From: Paracoccus rhizosphaerae
GTDB taxonomy: Bacteria; Pseudomonadota; Alphaproteobacteria; Rhodobacterales; Rhodobacteraceae
NCBI RefSeq assembly: GCF_026162645.1
Contig: NZ_JAOTBE010000012.1
Coordinates: 1-64,000 of the forward strand
Direction: 5' to 3'
DNA length: 64,000 nt
A model generated the notes under the pieces. It did no database searches. It was not told the DNA's origin and saw nothing but the letters and a program-made list of their open reading frames with translations. Both the position numbers and the translations under genes were made by a program. Position 1 is the stretch's first letter. Each line of letters starts with the position of its first letter. Positions 37,469-46,233 of the stretch are shown in pieces.

Positions 37469-39286
37469 CTACTCGACCGTTACAGATTTCGCCAGGTTGC
37501 GGGGTTGGTCCACGTCCGTGCCCTTGGCGACGGCGGTGTGATAGGCCAGGTACTGCATCGGCACGGCATACAGGATCGGCTGGAAGACGCCGCCGCCCGT
37601 CGGCAGGGCCAGGGTCGCCGTCACGCCGTCGCCAGCGGCGGCGATGCCGGCAGCGTCCGAGATCAGCAGGATCCTTCCGTTCCGGGCCATCACCTCCTGC
37701 ATGTTCGAAATGGTCTTGTCGAAGAGCGCGTCATGCGGCGCCAGCACCACCACCGGCACGTCGCCGTCGATCAGCGCAATGGGCCCGTGCTTCAACTCTC
37801 CCGAGGCATAGCCCTCGGCATGGATGTAGCTCAGCTCCTTCAGCTTCAGCGCGCCCTCCAGCGCCACGGGGTAAAGCGCCCCGCGCCCGAGGTAGAGAAC
37901 GTCGCGCGCCTGCGCGAGCCAGGCCGCCTGCGTGCGGCAATCATCCGTCAGCGCCAGTGCCTGCGCCAGCAGCGCGGGCACCGCGCGCAGGTCGCGCAGA
38001 TGCGCGGCCAGCCCGGCACCGTCGATCCGGCCCCGGTCATGCGCGGCCTTCAACGCCAGCACGCCCAGAACAGCCAGCTGGCAGGTGAAGGCCTTGGACG
38101 AGGCCACGCTGACCTCGATCCCGGCCAGCGTCGGCAGCGCCGTGTCGCTGTCGCGCGCGATGGCCGAGGTGCCGACATTGACCAGCCCGACCGTTCGCGC
38201 CACCCGGCCACGGGCATAGTGCAGGGCGGCCAGCGTGTCGGCAGTCTCGCCCGACTGGCTGACGGCAACGAACAGGCTGCGATCCGACAGCGGCGGCTCG
38301 CGATAGCGGAACTCGGAGGCGACGTCGATGTCGCAGGGCAGGCCGGCCAACTGCTCGAACCAGTATTTCGCGACATGCCCCGCCAGATGCGCCGTGCCGC
38401 AACCGACCAGCGTCACGCGGTCCAGCGCAACGAAGTCCAGGCCCTCGGGCAGGACGATGCGGTCGCCCTTGACGTAATGGTTCAGCACGTCGCCAATGAC
38501 CACCGGCTGTTCGGCGATCTCCTTGGCCATGAAATGGCGATGACCGCCCCTGTCGATGATCGTGGCGCCGACGTCGATGCGCGCCACCGGGCGGTCCACC
38601 GGCTGGCCGGCGGCGTCCCAGACCTGCACACCGGCACGGGTCAGGACGGCATGGTCGCCGTCCTCCAGATAGGTGATGCGGTCGGTGAAGGGCGCCAGAG
38701 CCACCGCGTCCGAGCCCAGGAACATCTCGTTCTTTCCGTGACCGATGGCCAGCGGGCTGCCGCGCCGGGCGGCGATCATCAGGTCGCCCTCGCCCTCGAA
38801 CAGGAAGGCCAGCGCGAAGGCGCCGTGCAGCTGCGACAGCGTCGCGCGGGCGGCCTCGACCGGGCCCATGCCCTGGTCCATGTGATGCGCGGTCCAGAGC
38901 GCCACGGTCTCGGTGTCGGTCTGGGACTGCGGCTGGATGCCCAGGTCGGCCAGGCGGGCCCGCAACTCGCGAAAGTTCTCGATGATGCCGTTGTGCACGA
39001 TGGCCACGCGGCCCGACTGATGCGGGTGGGCATTCACCTCGGTGGCAGCGCCGTGGGTGGCCCAACGGGTGTGACCGATGCCTGCCTGGCCGGGCAGCGG
39101 CTGGTGGACAAGCCGGTCCGACAGGTTGATCAGCTTGCCCACGGCGCGCCGCCGGTCCAACCGCCCCGAGGCATCCACCGTCGCCACGCCGGCGCTGTCA
39201 TAGCCGCGATACTCCAGCCGCTTCAGCGCATCTACCAGCAGGGGCGACACCTCATGGCTGCCCAGAATCCCGATAATGCCGCACAT
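37469..39286 (-). CDS. glmS: Glutamine-fructose-6-phosphate aminotransferase (isomerizing)
   Basis: 605 residues. GlmS makes glucosamine-6-phosphate from fructose-6-phosphate and glutamine. The N-terminal glutaminase domain has the nucleophile C2 (MCGIIGILG) and HTRWATHG. The two SIS sugar-binding domains carry SQSGETADTLAAL and SSKAFTCQ, and the C-terminus ends in PRNLAKSVTVE. Its ATG overlaps the glmU stop by one base. With GlmU it feeds peptidoglycan and lipopolysaccharide synthesis. Confidence 0.97.
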   Translation of the reverse strand: MCGIIGILGSHEVSPLLVDALKRLEYRGYDSAGVATVDASGRLDRRRAVGKLINLSDRLVHQPLPGQAGIGHTRWATHGAATEVNAHPHQSGRVAIVHNGIIENFRELRARLADLGIQPQSQTDTETVALWTAHHMDQGMGPVEAARATLSQLHGAFALAFLFEGEGDLMIAARRGSPLAIGHGKNEMFLGSDAVALAPFTDRITYLEDGDHAVLTRAGVQVWDAAGQPVDRPVARIDVGATIIDRGGHRHFMAKEIAEQPVVIGDVLNHYVKGDRIVLPEGLDFVALDRVTLVGCGTAHLAGHVAKYWFEQLAGLPCDIDVASEFRYREPPLSDRSLFVAVSQSGETADTLAALHYARGRVARTVGLVNVGTSAIARDSDTALPTLAGIEVSVASSKAFTCQLAVLGVLALKAAHDRGRIDGAGLAAHLRDLRAVPALLAQALALTDDCRTQAAWLAQARDVLYLGRGALYPVALEGALKLKELSYIHAEGYASGELKHGPIALIDGDVPVVVLAPHDALFDKTISNMQEVMARNGRILLISDAAGIAAAGDGVTATLALPTGGGVFQPILYAVPMQYLAYHTAVAKGTDVDQPRNLAKSVTVE

Positions 39287-40629
39287 CAGCGTGTCTCCTT
39301 CTTCAGGCGCAGCGCCGCCATCAGTCGCGTGGCGAGGCCGGGTTTCGTGACCTGACGTGCCCGTCCTAGGGCCAGTGCGCCGTCCGGCACGTCTTCGGTG
39401 ATGGTGCTGCCCGATCCGGTCATCGCATCCGCACCGACCGTCACCGGGGCCACCAGCATGGTGTCGCTGCCGATGAAGGCGCGCGGCCCGATGGTGGTGC
39501 GGTGCTTCATCACGCCGTCATAGTTGCAGGTGATGGTGCCCGCGCCGATGTTCGTCTGCTCGCCCACATGGGCGTCGCCCAGATAGGTCAGGTGGCCGAC
39601 CTTCACGCCCTCGTCAAGGACGCTGTTCTTGATCTCGACGAAGTTGCCGACATGCACGTCGCCGCCGAGTTCGGCGCCCGGACGCAGCCGCGCGAAGGGA
39701 CCGACCGTGGCGCCCGAGGACACGTGGCAGCCTTCCAGATGGCAGAAGGGCAGGATCTCGGCGCCGGATTCGACGGTGACACCGGGGCCGAAGACGACGT
39801 TCGGGCCGATGATCGCGTCGCGGCCGATGACCGTGTCCAGCGCCAGGAAGGTGCTGGCGGGGTCGATCAGGGTGACGCCGTCCTCCATCAGCGCGGCGCG
39901 GGCGCGGGTCTGGAAGGCGGCCTCGGCGGCGGCCAGTTCGCCGCGGGTGTTGATGCCAAGCGTCTCGGCCTCGTCGCAGATGATCACGTCGGCCTGCGCG
40001 CCCTCGGCCCGGGCCAGCGCCACCAGGTCGGTCAGGTAGTATTCGCCGGCAGCGTTCTCGTTGCCAAGGCCCGCAATCAGCCGGCGCAGCAGCCCGGCAT
40101 CCAGTGCCATCACCCCGGAATTGCACAGCACGATGTCACGGGTGGCCTCGTCGGCGTCCTTCCATTCGACGATCCGCTCCAGCCCCTTGTCGGTGACGAC
40201 AAGGCGGCCATAGCGGCCCGGATCGGCGGCCTCGAAGCCCAGCACCACCATGTCGGACCGGTGCCCCGCCAGCGCGGCCAGTGTATCGCGGCCGATGAAG
40301 GGCGTGTCGCCGTAAAGCACGATCACCCGCCCCTCGAACCCTTCCAGCGCGGGCAGGGCCTGCGCGACGGCATGACCGGTGCCGAGCTGTTCGGCCTGCA
40401 GGACGGTCGCGGCGTCGGGGTCAAGCTTGGCCACCGCTCGGGCCACGGCGTCAGATCCGTGGCCTGTGACGACGACGACCTGTTCTGGGTCCAGGCTGCG
40501 GGCGGCGGCCAGCGCATGGCCGACCAGCGGCACGCCGCCAAGGCGGTGCAACACCTTGGGCAGGTCGGACTGCATCCGGCTGCCCTGACCCGCCGCAAGA
40601 ACCACCACCGCCAACGCCGCATCCGACAT
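39286..40629 (-). CDS. glmU: Bifunctional UDP-N-acetylglucosamine pyrophosphorylase / glucosamine-1-phosphate acetyltransferase
   Basis: 447 residues. The N-terminal uridyltransferase has LAAGQGSRM and PKVLH. The C-terminal part is a left-handed beta-helix acetyltransferase made of hexapeptide repeats, with KNSVLDEGVKVGHLTYLGDA and GTITCNYDG. The ATG at 40629 was chosen over a GTG at 40641; it gives the normal MSDxALAVVVLAAG start. It is the first gene of glmU-glmS and diverges from the phosphatase gene. Confidence 0.97.
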   Translation of the reverse strand: MSDAALAVVVLAAGQGSRMQSDLPKVLHRLGGVPLVGHALAAARSLDPEQVVVVTGHGSDAVARAVAKLDPDAATVLQAEQLGTGHAVAQALPALEGFEGRVIVLYGDTPFIGRDTLAALAGHRSDMVVLGFEAADPGRYGRLVVTDKGLERIVEWKDADEATRDIVLCNSGVMALDAGLLRRLIAGLGNENAAGEYYLTDLVALARAEGAQADVIICDEAETLGINTRGELAAAEAAFQTRARAALMEDGVTLIDPASTFLALDTVIGRDAIIGPNVVFGPGVTVESGAEILPFCHLEGCHVSSGATVGPFARLRPGAELGGDVHVGNFVEIKNSVLDEGVKVGHLTYLGDAHVGEQTNIGAGTITCNYDGVMKHRTTIGPRAFIGSDTMLVAPVTVGADAMTGSGSTITEDVPDGALALGRARQVTKPGLATRLMAALRLKKETR

Positions 40630-40744
40630 GCCCGACCCCACGAGTTGTTTGCTTATCGTTCGCCCGCGTTCTAAGCGGGGACGGGCGCAGGCGAAAGAGG
40701 CTGTCTCTTCACCTTTGTTTTCGGTTCATTGCGGAGGATGCGGC

Positions 40745-41419
40745 TTGGCGGGCACGGTGGTATTCGATCTGGACGGCACGCTGGCGGACACGTCCGGCGA
40801 CCTGGTGGGGGCGGCCAATGCCTGCTTTCGCGCACGGGGTCTGGGCGACCTGCTGGACCCGGTCGAGGATGCGCTGATCGCCTTCCATGGCGGCCGCGCG
40901 ATGCTGCGCGCGGGCTATGGGCGCATGGATGCCGACACCCTGCTGCCGCCCGGCGCGGAGGATGAGGATTATTATCGCCTGTTGGACAACTATGCCGACA
41001 AGATCGCCGAACATACCCGGCTTTATCCGGGGGTCGAGGCGGCCTTGGACCGGCTGGCCGAGGCCGGGCATCGGCTGGCGGTGTGCACAAACAAGCCCGA
41101 GGGCCTAGCCGAGACGCTGCTGAGAGAGATGGGGATCCGCGACCGGTTCGCCGCGATGATCGGCGCCGATACGCTGCCAGTCAGGAAGCCAGACCCGCGC
41201 CCCTATCAGGCGGCGGTGGAACAGGCAGGGGGGCAGGTGCAGCGGTCGTTTCTGGTGGGCGACACCGAAACCGACCGCAAGACGGCGTCGGCGGCGGGCG
41301 TGAAGGTTGCTCTGATCGCTTTCGGTCCTGAGGGCGAGGCGATTTCACGCCTGGCCCCGGAGGCGCTGCTTGAGTCGTTCGACGACCTGCCGGACCTCGC
41401 GCGGGACTGGCTGGGCTAG
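40745..41419 (+). CDS. gph: HAD-family phosphatase, phosphoglycolate phosphatase-like
   Basis: 224 residues with all HAD motifs: nucleophile and acid D8/D10 in VVFDLDGTLADT, motif II in AVCTNKPEG, the motif III lysine in RKPDPRPY, and the acidic pair in LVGDTETDRKTA. It resembles phosphoglycolate phosphatase, which clears 2-phosphoglycolate. The start is a TTG at 40745: a GGAGG at 40733-40737 is spaced seven bases before it, while the nearby ATG at 40738 is out of frame. The substrate is inferred from similarity. Confidence 0.85.
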   Translation: MAGTVVFDLDGTLADTSGDLVGAANACFRARGLGDLLDPVEDALIAFHGGRAMLRAGYGRMDADTLLPPGAEDEDYYRLLDNYADKIAEHTRLYPGVEAALDRLAEAGHRLAVCTNKPEGLAETLLREMGIRDRFAAMIGADTLPVRKPDPRPYQAAVEQAGGQVQRSFLVGDTETDRKTASAAGVKVALIAFGPEGEAISRLAPEALLESFDDLPDLARDWLG

Positions 41420-41434
41420 CCTCGCGCCGCGCGA

Positions 41435-41935
41435 TTACATCGCGTCGTCCTTTTCCGCCTGATCGGCCGGGCTTGCGTTCAACTGGCCGTAATTCTGGGC
41501 GCCGATCGACTGGTAGAGGTCCAGCTGCGTTTCCAGGAAGTCGATATGACCTTCCTCGTCCTGGATCAGCTCCTCGAAAAGGATCTTGCTGGCATAGTCG
41601 CGGACGGATTCGCAGTAGTCGCGCGCCTCAATGTAGAGGTTGCGGGCATCATGTTCCGCCGCCAGGTCGCTTTCCAGCGTCTCGTGAAGGTTCTGGCCGA
41701 TCCGCAGCGGGTCCAGCTTCTGCAGGTTCGGATGGCCTTCCAGGAAGATGATTCGCTCGATCAGGCGGTCGGCGTGGTGCATCTCCTCGATGGATTCCTC
41801 GCGCGACTTCTTGGCGATCTTGCCGAAGCCCCAGTCCTCCTGCAGCCGATAGTGCAGCCAGTACTGACTGACCGCCGTCAGCTCAGACCGCAGTGCGGCG
41901 TTGAGATATTCGATGACCTTGGCGTCGCCCTTCAT
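41435..41935 (-). CDS. bfr: Bacterioferritin
   Basis: 166 residues of the heme-containing ferritin family. It starts [20 protein letters not shown], with ferroxidase-centre glutamates in the four-helix bundle ([26 protein letters not shown]). The heme-ligand methionine expected near residue 52 aligns with EEMHH. It forms a 24-mer that stores iron. The ATG at 41935 is preferred to one at 41944 because AAGAAGG lies nine bases before it and abuts the other. It overlaps the end of the ferredoxin gene. Confidence 0.95.
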   Translation of the reverse strand: MKGDAKVIEYLNAALRSELTAVSQYWLHYRLQEDWGFGKIAKKSREESIEEMHHADRLIERIIFLEGHPNLQKLDPLRIGQNLHETLESDLAAEHDARNLYIEARDYCESVRDYASKILFEELIQDEEGHIDFLETQLDLYQSIGAQNYGQLNASPADQAEKDDAM

Positions 41936-42176
41936 GGGTGGCATCCTTCTTGCTGTCTGTTCTGGCCCGCAAAATCGGCGGTGCGACGCCCAGCTTATCG
42001 CAGGTGCGCATGGTGTCCAGAAAGAGCGGCATGCAGCCGCCGCAATCGGCGCGTTTTCCCAAGGCGTGATAGATCTTGCCTGGCGTGATGATCGTCTGCG
42101 GGTCGGCTGTGCGCATCCAGTCGATGGCGGCGCGGATGTCGTGGTCCGAGATCTGGGTGCAGTGGCAGACGATCAT
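41883..42176 (-). CDS. bfd: Bacterioferritin-associated ferredoxin-like (2Fe-2S) protein
   Basis: 97 residues. C4, C6, C45 and C48 (CHC near the start, CGGC in the middle) fit the Bfd-type [2Fe-2S] fold. Bfd donates electrons to bacterioferritin to release stored iron. It lies directly before bfr and overlaps it by 53 bases. The Cys-poor C-terminal tail (about 70-97), mostly read through the bfr start, is longer than in E. coli Bfd (64 residues). The ATG at 42176 follows an AGGGAG. Confidence 0.9.
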   Translation of the reverse strand: MIVCHCTQISDHDIRAAIDWMRTADPQTIITPGKIYHALGKRADCGGCMPLFLDTMRTCDKLGVAPPILRARTDSKKDATHEGRRQGHRISQRRTAV

Positions 42177-42192
42177 GGCTGGCTCCCTGTTC

Positions 42193-42210
42193 AAATGTTA
42201 CCTAGCATTT
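42193..42210. promoter_or_regulatory. Candidate operator upstream of bfd-bfr
   Basis: An inverted repeat AAATG-(8)-CATTT lies about 20 bases upstream of the bfd start, in an AT-rich patch between the divergent bfd and queA genes. Iron-responsive regulators would be expected to act here, but the site does not clearly match an Irr, RirA or Fur box. Confidence 0.25.
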
Positions 42211-42294
42211 TTGTCGGCCATGTAAAGTCCGATGAATTTGGTGGGGCATCACGGGTCCTTGACCTTGCGCGGGGTCGGACGCAGAAGCCGGATC

Positions 42295-43341
42295 ATGAAA
42301 CTCTCGGATTTCGACTTCGACCTGCCAGACCACCTGATCGCGACGCGGCCGGCGCGGCCGCGCAGCGCGGCCCGGCTGCTGCTGGCCGAGGGCGGCGCCA
42401 TCGCTGACCGCCGCGTCAGCGATCTGCCCGACATCCTGCGGCCCGGCGACGTGCTGGTGCTGAACGACACCAAGGTGATCCCGGCGCGACTGACCGGCAC
42501 GCGCACCCGCGCCTCGGCACAGGGGGACGCGACCGCGAAGATCGAGGTCACGCTGCTGGAGCCTGCCGCCGAAGGGTGGCAGGCGCTGGCGAAACCCATG
42601 CGAAAGCTGCGCGTGGGCGAGGTGATCAGATTTGGCGACGCCCTATCGGCCGAGGTGGTCGAGATGGGGGCGGCGGGGCTGCGGCTGGTCTTCGACGCGA
42701 CCGGCGATGCCTTCGACGCGGCGCTGCAGACGGTCGGCGCGATGCCGCTGCCGCCCTATATCGCCTCGCTGAGGGCGCCGGACGAGCAGGACCGGCAGGA
42801 TTACCAGACGATCTGGGCTGCGCGACAGGGTGCCGTGGCCGCGCCGACCGCCAGCCTGCATTTCGATGCTCCCTTGCTGGACGCGCTGGAGACGCTGGGG
42901 GTCGAGTTCGTGCATGTCACGCTGCATGTCGGCGCCGGCACCTTCCTGCCCGTCAAGGTCGACGACGTGACCACCCACCGGATGCACGCCGAGTGGGGTG
43001 AGATCGGCGCCGATGCGGCCAACGCGATCAACCGCGCCAAGGCCGAGGGGCGGCGCGTGATCCCGGTCGGAACCACGGCGCTGCGGCTGATCGAATCGGC
43101 CGCCGACGGTCCCGGCCGTGTGGCGCCCTTCGAAGGCACGACCGATATCTTCATCTATCCGGGCTATCAATTCCGGGTGACCGACGGGCTGATGACCAAT
43201 TTTCACCTGCCGAAGTCGACGCTGCTGATGCTGGTCTCGGCGCTGATGGGGCCGGAAAAAATCCGCCAGATCTATGGACATGCAGTCGCTGACGGTTATC
43301 GTTTCTTCAGCTATGGCGACGCGTCGCTGCTGATCCCCTGA
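42295..43341 (+). CDS. queA: S-adenosylmethionine:tRNA ribosyltransferase-isomerase
   Basis: 348 residues. QueA builds epoxyqueuosine on tRNA by transferring ribose from S-adenosylmethionine. Characteristic stretches are [18 protein letters not shown] at the start, [36 protein letters not shown] and [17 protein letters not shown]. The ATG at 42295 (MKLSDFDF) gives the normal N-terminus; the longer upstream frame has no support. No other queuosine gene is adjacent. Confidence 0.96.
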   Translation: MKLSDFDFDLPDHLIATRPARPRSAARLLLAEGGAIADRRVSDLPDILRPGDVLVLNDTKVIPARLTGTRTRASAQGDATAKIEVTLLEPAAEGWQALAKPMRKLRVGEVIRFGDALSAEVVEMGAAGLRLVFDATGDAFDAALQTVGAMPLPPYIASLRAPDEQDRQDYQTIWAARQGAVAAPTASLHFDAPLLDALETLGVEFVHVTLHVGAGTFLPVKVDDVTTHRMHAEWGEIGADAANAINRAKAEGRRVIPVGTTALRLIESAADGPGRVAPFEGTTDIFIYPGYQFRVTDGLMTNFHLPKSTLLMLVSALMGPEKIRQIYGHAVADGYRFFSYGDASLLIP

Positions 43342-43429
43342 GGTCGGATTCCCGCTGGCATCCCGCCCGCGCCGGGACTAGGGCTGGGTCATCGACCCTC
43401 CCCCGACCCAACGTTGAGACGAGACCGCG

Positions 43430-44719
43430 ATGATATCGGTGTTGCGTACCACATGGCCGCTGCTTCTGGGCATCCTGCTGCTGATGGTCGGCAACGGGAT
43501 GCAGGGTACCCTGTTGGGTATCCGCGGGGGCATCGAGGGAATCCCCACCTTCCAGATGTCGATCGTCATGACCGGGTATTTCGGCGGCTTCCTGCTGGGC
43601 AGCCTGACGGTTCCTGACCTGATCAAGAACGTGGGCCATGTCCGCGTCTTCGCGGCACTGGGGTCGCTGATCTCGGCTACGCTGATTTTGTTCCCGATCG
43701 AGCCGCACTGGCTGGTCTGGACCTTCCTGCGCTTCCTGATCGGCTTCAGCTTTTGCGGCGTCTATGTGACTGCCGAAAGCTGGCTGAACACCGGCTCGAC
43801 GAACGAGAACCGGGGCCAGGCGCTGTCGGCCTACATGATCGTGCAGCTTCTGGGCATCGTTACCGCGCAGGCGCTGCTGAACGTCGCCGATCCGGCGGGC
43901 TTTCTGCTGTTCGTGATCCCGTCGGTGCTGGTGTCGCTGGCCTTCACGCCGATCCTGCTGTCGGCCCAGCCCGCCCCCCAGTTCGAGACGATCAAGCGGA
44001 TGTCCTTCCGCCGCCTCTATGAAGCGTCGCCCCTGGGCTGCGTGGGCATCTTCCTGATGGGCGGCGTGTTTGCGGTGCTGTCGGGGATGTCGTCGGTCTG
44101 GGGGGCGCAGGTCGGGCTGTCGGTGGCCCAGATCTCGCTGTTCGTGGCGTCGGTCTATGCGGGTGGGCTGATCCTGCAATATCCGATCGGCTGGATTTCG
44201 GACCGTTATGACCGGCGCAAGCTGGTGCTGATGCTGTCGGCCGTGGGCGGCCTTTGTGGGCTGATCGTGATCGCCGCGCAGCCGGGCACGGTCGGGTTGG
44301 TGATCGCGGGCGGTATCATGGGCGGCGTCGCGAACCCGATCTATGCGCTGCTTCTGGCCTATACGAACGACTATCTGGACCAGTCAGACATGGCCGCGGC
44401 CTCGGCGGGTCTGCTGTTCATCTATGGCATCGGCAGCATGGGCGGGCCAATCATCACCGGCTGGCTGATGGGCACGATCGGCCCCGACGGCTTCTGGATC
44501 TACATGGGCGTGCTGATGGCGCTGCTGACGGCCTATGCCGGCTGGCGGACCACGCAGCGCCGCGCGCTGACGCCCGAGGAGCAGGGCAGCTTCGCTGTCA
44601 TCACCCCCAACGCGACAACCCTGGCCGTCGAGGCGGTGCTGGACGACGCGCAGTCCAGCCCCGAGGAGGTGCCCCAGCCCGAGGTCGAGGAGGAACCGCG
44701 CCGGATCAACCACGGCTGA
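43430..44719 (+). CDS. MFS transporter (YcaD-like)
   Basis: 429 residues with twelve membrane segments and a charged C-terminal tail (about 395-429, rich in Glu and Pro). Motif A-like GWISDRYDRRKLVL occurs between the middle helices, and AESWLNTGSTNENRGQALS is typical of the YcaD/uncharacterised MFS group. The substrate is unknown. It stands alone between queA and lpdA. Confidence 0.87.
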   Translation: MISVLRTTWPLLLGILLLMVGNGMQGTLLGIRGGIEGIPTFQMSIVMTGYFGGFLLGSLTVPDLIKNVGHVRVFAALGSLISATLILFPIEPHWLVWTFLRFLIGFSFCGVYVTAESWLNTGSTNENRGQALSAYMIVQLLGIVTAQALLNVADPAGFLLFVIPSVLVSLAFTPILLSAQPAPQFETIKRMSFRRLYEASPLGCVGIFLMGGVFAVLSGMSSVWGAQVGLSVAQISLFVASVYAGGLILQYPIGWISDRYDRRKLVLMLSAVGGLCGLIVIAAQPGTVGLVIAGGIMGGVANPIYALLLAYTNDYLDQSDMAAASAGLLFIYGIGSMGGPIITGWLMGTIGPDGFWIYMGVLMALLTAYAGWRTTQRRALTPEEQGSFAVITPNATTLAVEAVLDDAQSSPEEVPQPEVEEEPRRINHG

Positions 44720-44786
44720 GCCACGCTTGCCGCCCTGCGGCAAATCGTTTAACGCTGAACTATATTTTCAGTCAGCGGGGGACGTG

Positions 44787-46178
44787 ATGGCCCAGAATTT
44801 CGACATGGTGGTGATCGGCGCCGGACCCGGCGGCTATGTCGCCGCGATCCGTGGCGCGCAGCTGGGCCTGAAGGTGGCCTGTGTCGAGCGCGAGCACTTG
44901 GGCGGCATCTGCCTGAACTGGGGCTGCATTCCAACAAAGGCAATGCTGCGCAGCGCCGAGGTGTTCCACCTGATGCACCGTGCCAAGGATTTCGGCCTGA
45001 AGGCCGACGGCATCGGCTATGACCTTGACGCGGTGGTGAAAAGGTCGCGTGGAGTTGCCAAGCAGCTGTCTGGCGGGATCGGGCACCTGTTCAAGAAGAA
45101 CAAGGTCACCACGATCATGGGCGAGGCGAAGCTGGCCGGGAAGGGCCGCGTCACCGTCAAGACCGACAAGGGCACCGAGGAAATCACCGCGAAATCCATC
45201 GTCCTGGCCACCGGCGCACGCGCCCGCGAACTGCCGGGGCTGGAGCCTGACGGCAAGCTGGTCTGGAACTACAAGCACGCGCTCGTGCCGCCGCATATGC
45301 CCAAGAAGCTGCTGGTCATTGGCTCGGGCGCCATCGGAATCGAGTTCGCCAGCTTCTTCAACACCTTGGGCGCCAAGACGACCGTGGTCGAGGTCATGGA
45401 CCGCGTCCTACCGGTCGAGGATGCCGAGATCAGCGCCTTCGCCAAGAAGCAGTTCGTCAAGCAGGGCATGACGATCCTGGAAAAGGCCGGCGTCAAAAAG
45501 CTGGACCGCAAGGGCGATACCGTCACCGCCCATATCGAGACCGGCGGCAAGATCGAGACGCAGGAGTTCGATACCGTCATCTCGGCCGTGGGCATCGTGG
45601 GCAACACCGAGGGCTTGGGCCTGGAGGAGGCCGGCATCAAGGTCGACCGCACCCATGTCATCACCGACGAATACTGCCGCACCGGGGTCGAGGGCGTCTA
45701 TGCCATCGGCGACCTGGCGGGCGCACCCTGGCTGGCGCACAAGGCCAGCCATGAAGGCGTCATGGTCGCCGAGCTGATCGCGGGCAAGCGCCCGCACCCA
45801 ATCAAGCCGGGCAGCATCGCCGGCTGCACCTATTGCCAGCCGCAGGTCGCCAGCGTCGGCCTGACCGAACAGAAGGCGAAAGAGCAGGGGCTGGACATCA
45901 AGGTCGGCCGCTTCCCCTTCATCGGCAATGGCAAGGCCATCGCCCTGGGCGAACCCGAGGGCATGATCAAGACCATCTTCGATGCCAAGACCGGAGAGCT
46001 TCTGGGCGCCCACATGGTCGGCGCCGAGGTGACCGAGCTGATCCAGGGCTATGTCGTCGGCCGCCAGCTCGAGACGACCGAGCAGGACCTGATGGAGACG
46101 GTTTTCCCGCACCCGACCCTGTCCGAAATGATGCACGAGGCCGTTCTGGACGCCTACGGCCGCGCGATTCACTTCTGA
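44787..46178 (+). CDS. lpdA: Dihydrolipoamide dehydrogenase
   Basis: 463 residues. The FAD-binding GAGPGGYVAA is at 11-20, the redox disulfide C42/C47 in GGICLNWGCIPTKA, the NAD loop GSGAIGIEFASFF, and the C-terminal dimer histidine in PHPTLSEMMHEAV. It is the E3 flavoprotein of 2-oxoacid dehydrogenase or glycine-cleavage complexes. No E1 or E2 gene is adjacent, so which complex it serves cannot be told from the context. The ATG at 44787 follows GGGGGACG. Confidence 0.96.
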   Translation: MAQNFDMVVIGAGPGGYVAAIRGAQLGLKVACVEREHLGGICLNWGCIPTKAMLRSAEVFHLMHRAKDFGLKADGIGYDLDAVVKRSRGVAKQLSGGIGHLFKKNKVTTIMGEAKLAGKGRVTVKTDKGTEEITAKSIVLATGARARELPGLEPDGKLVWNYKHALVPPHMPKKLLVIGSGAIGIEFASFFNTLGAKTTVVEVMDRVLPVEDAEISAFAKKQFVKQGMTILEKAGVKKLDRKGDTVTAHIETGGKIETQEFDTVISAVGIVGNTEGLGLEEAGIKVDRTHVITDEYCRTGVEGVYAIGDLAGAPWLAHKASHEGVMVAELIAGKRPHPIKPGSIAGCTYCQPQVASVGLTEQKAKEQGLDIKVGRFPFIGNGKAIALGEPEGMIKTIFDAKTGELLGAHMVGAEVTELIQGYVVGRQLETTEQDLMETVFPHPTLSEMMHEAVLDAYGRAIHF

Positions 46179-46183
46179 GGGTG

Positions 46184-46213
46184 ACGGGGGCCTGGTGCCC
46201 CCGTTTCCTTTTC
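46184..46213 (+). terminator. Intrinsic terminator after lpdA
   Basis: An 8-bp perfect stem (ACGGGGGC/GCCCCCGT) with a CTGGT loop is followed by TTCCTTTTC, six bases after the lpdA stop and ahead of the convergent acylase gene. Confidence 0.75.
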
Positions 46214-46233
46214 AGCGGCACAAGGCGGTGATG

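Noticed and set aside
37505..39355. A 616-residue plus-strand frame opposite glmS
   Set aside because: Antisense shadow; glmS is complete with all catalytic motifs.
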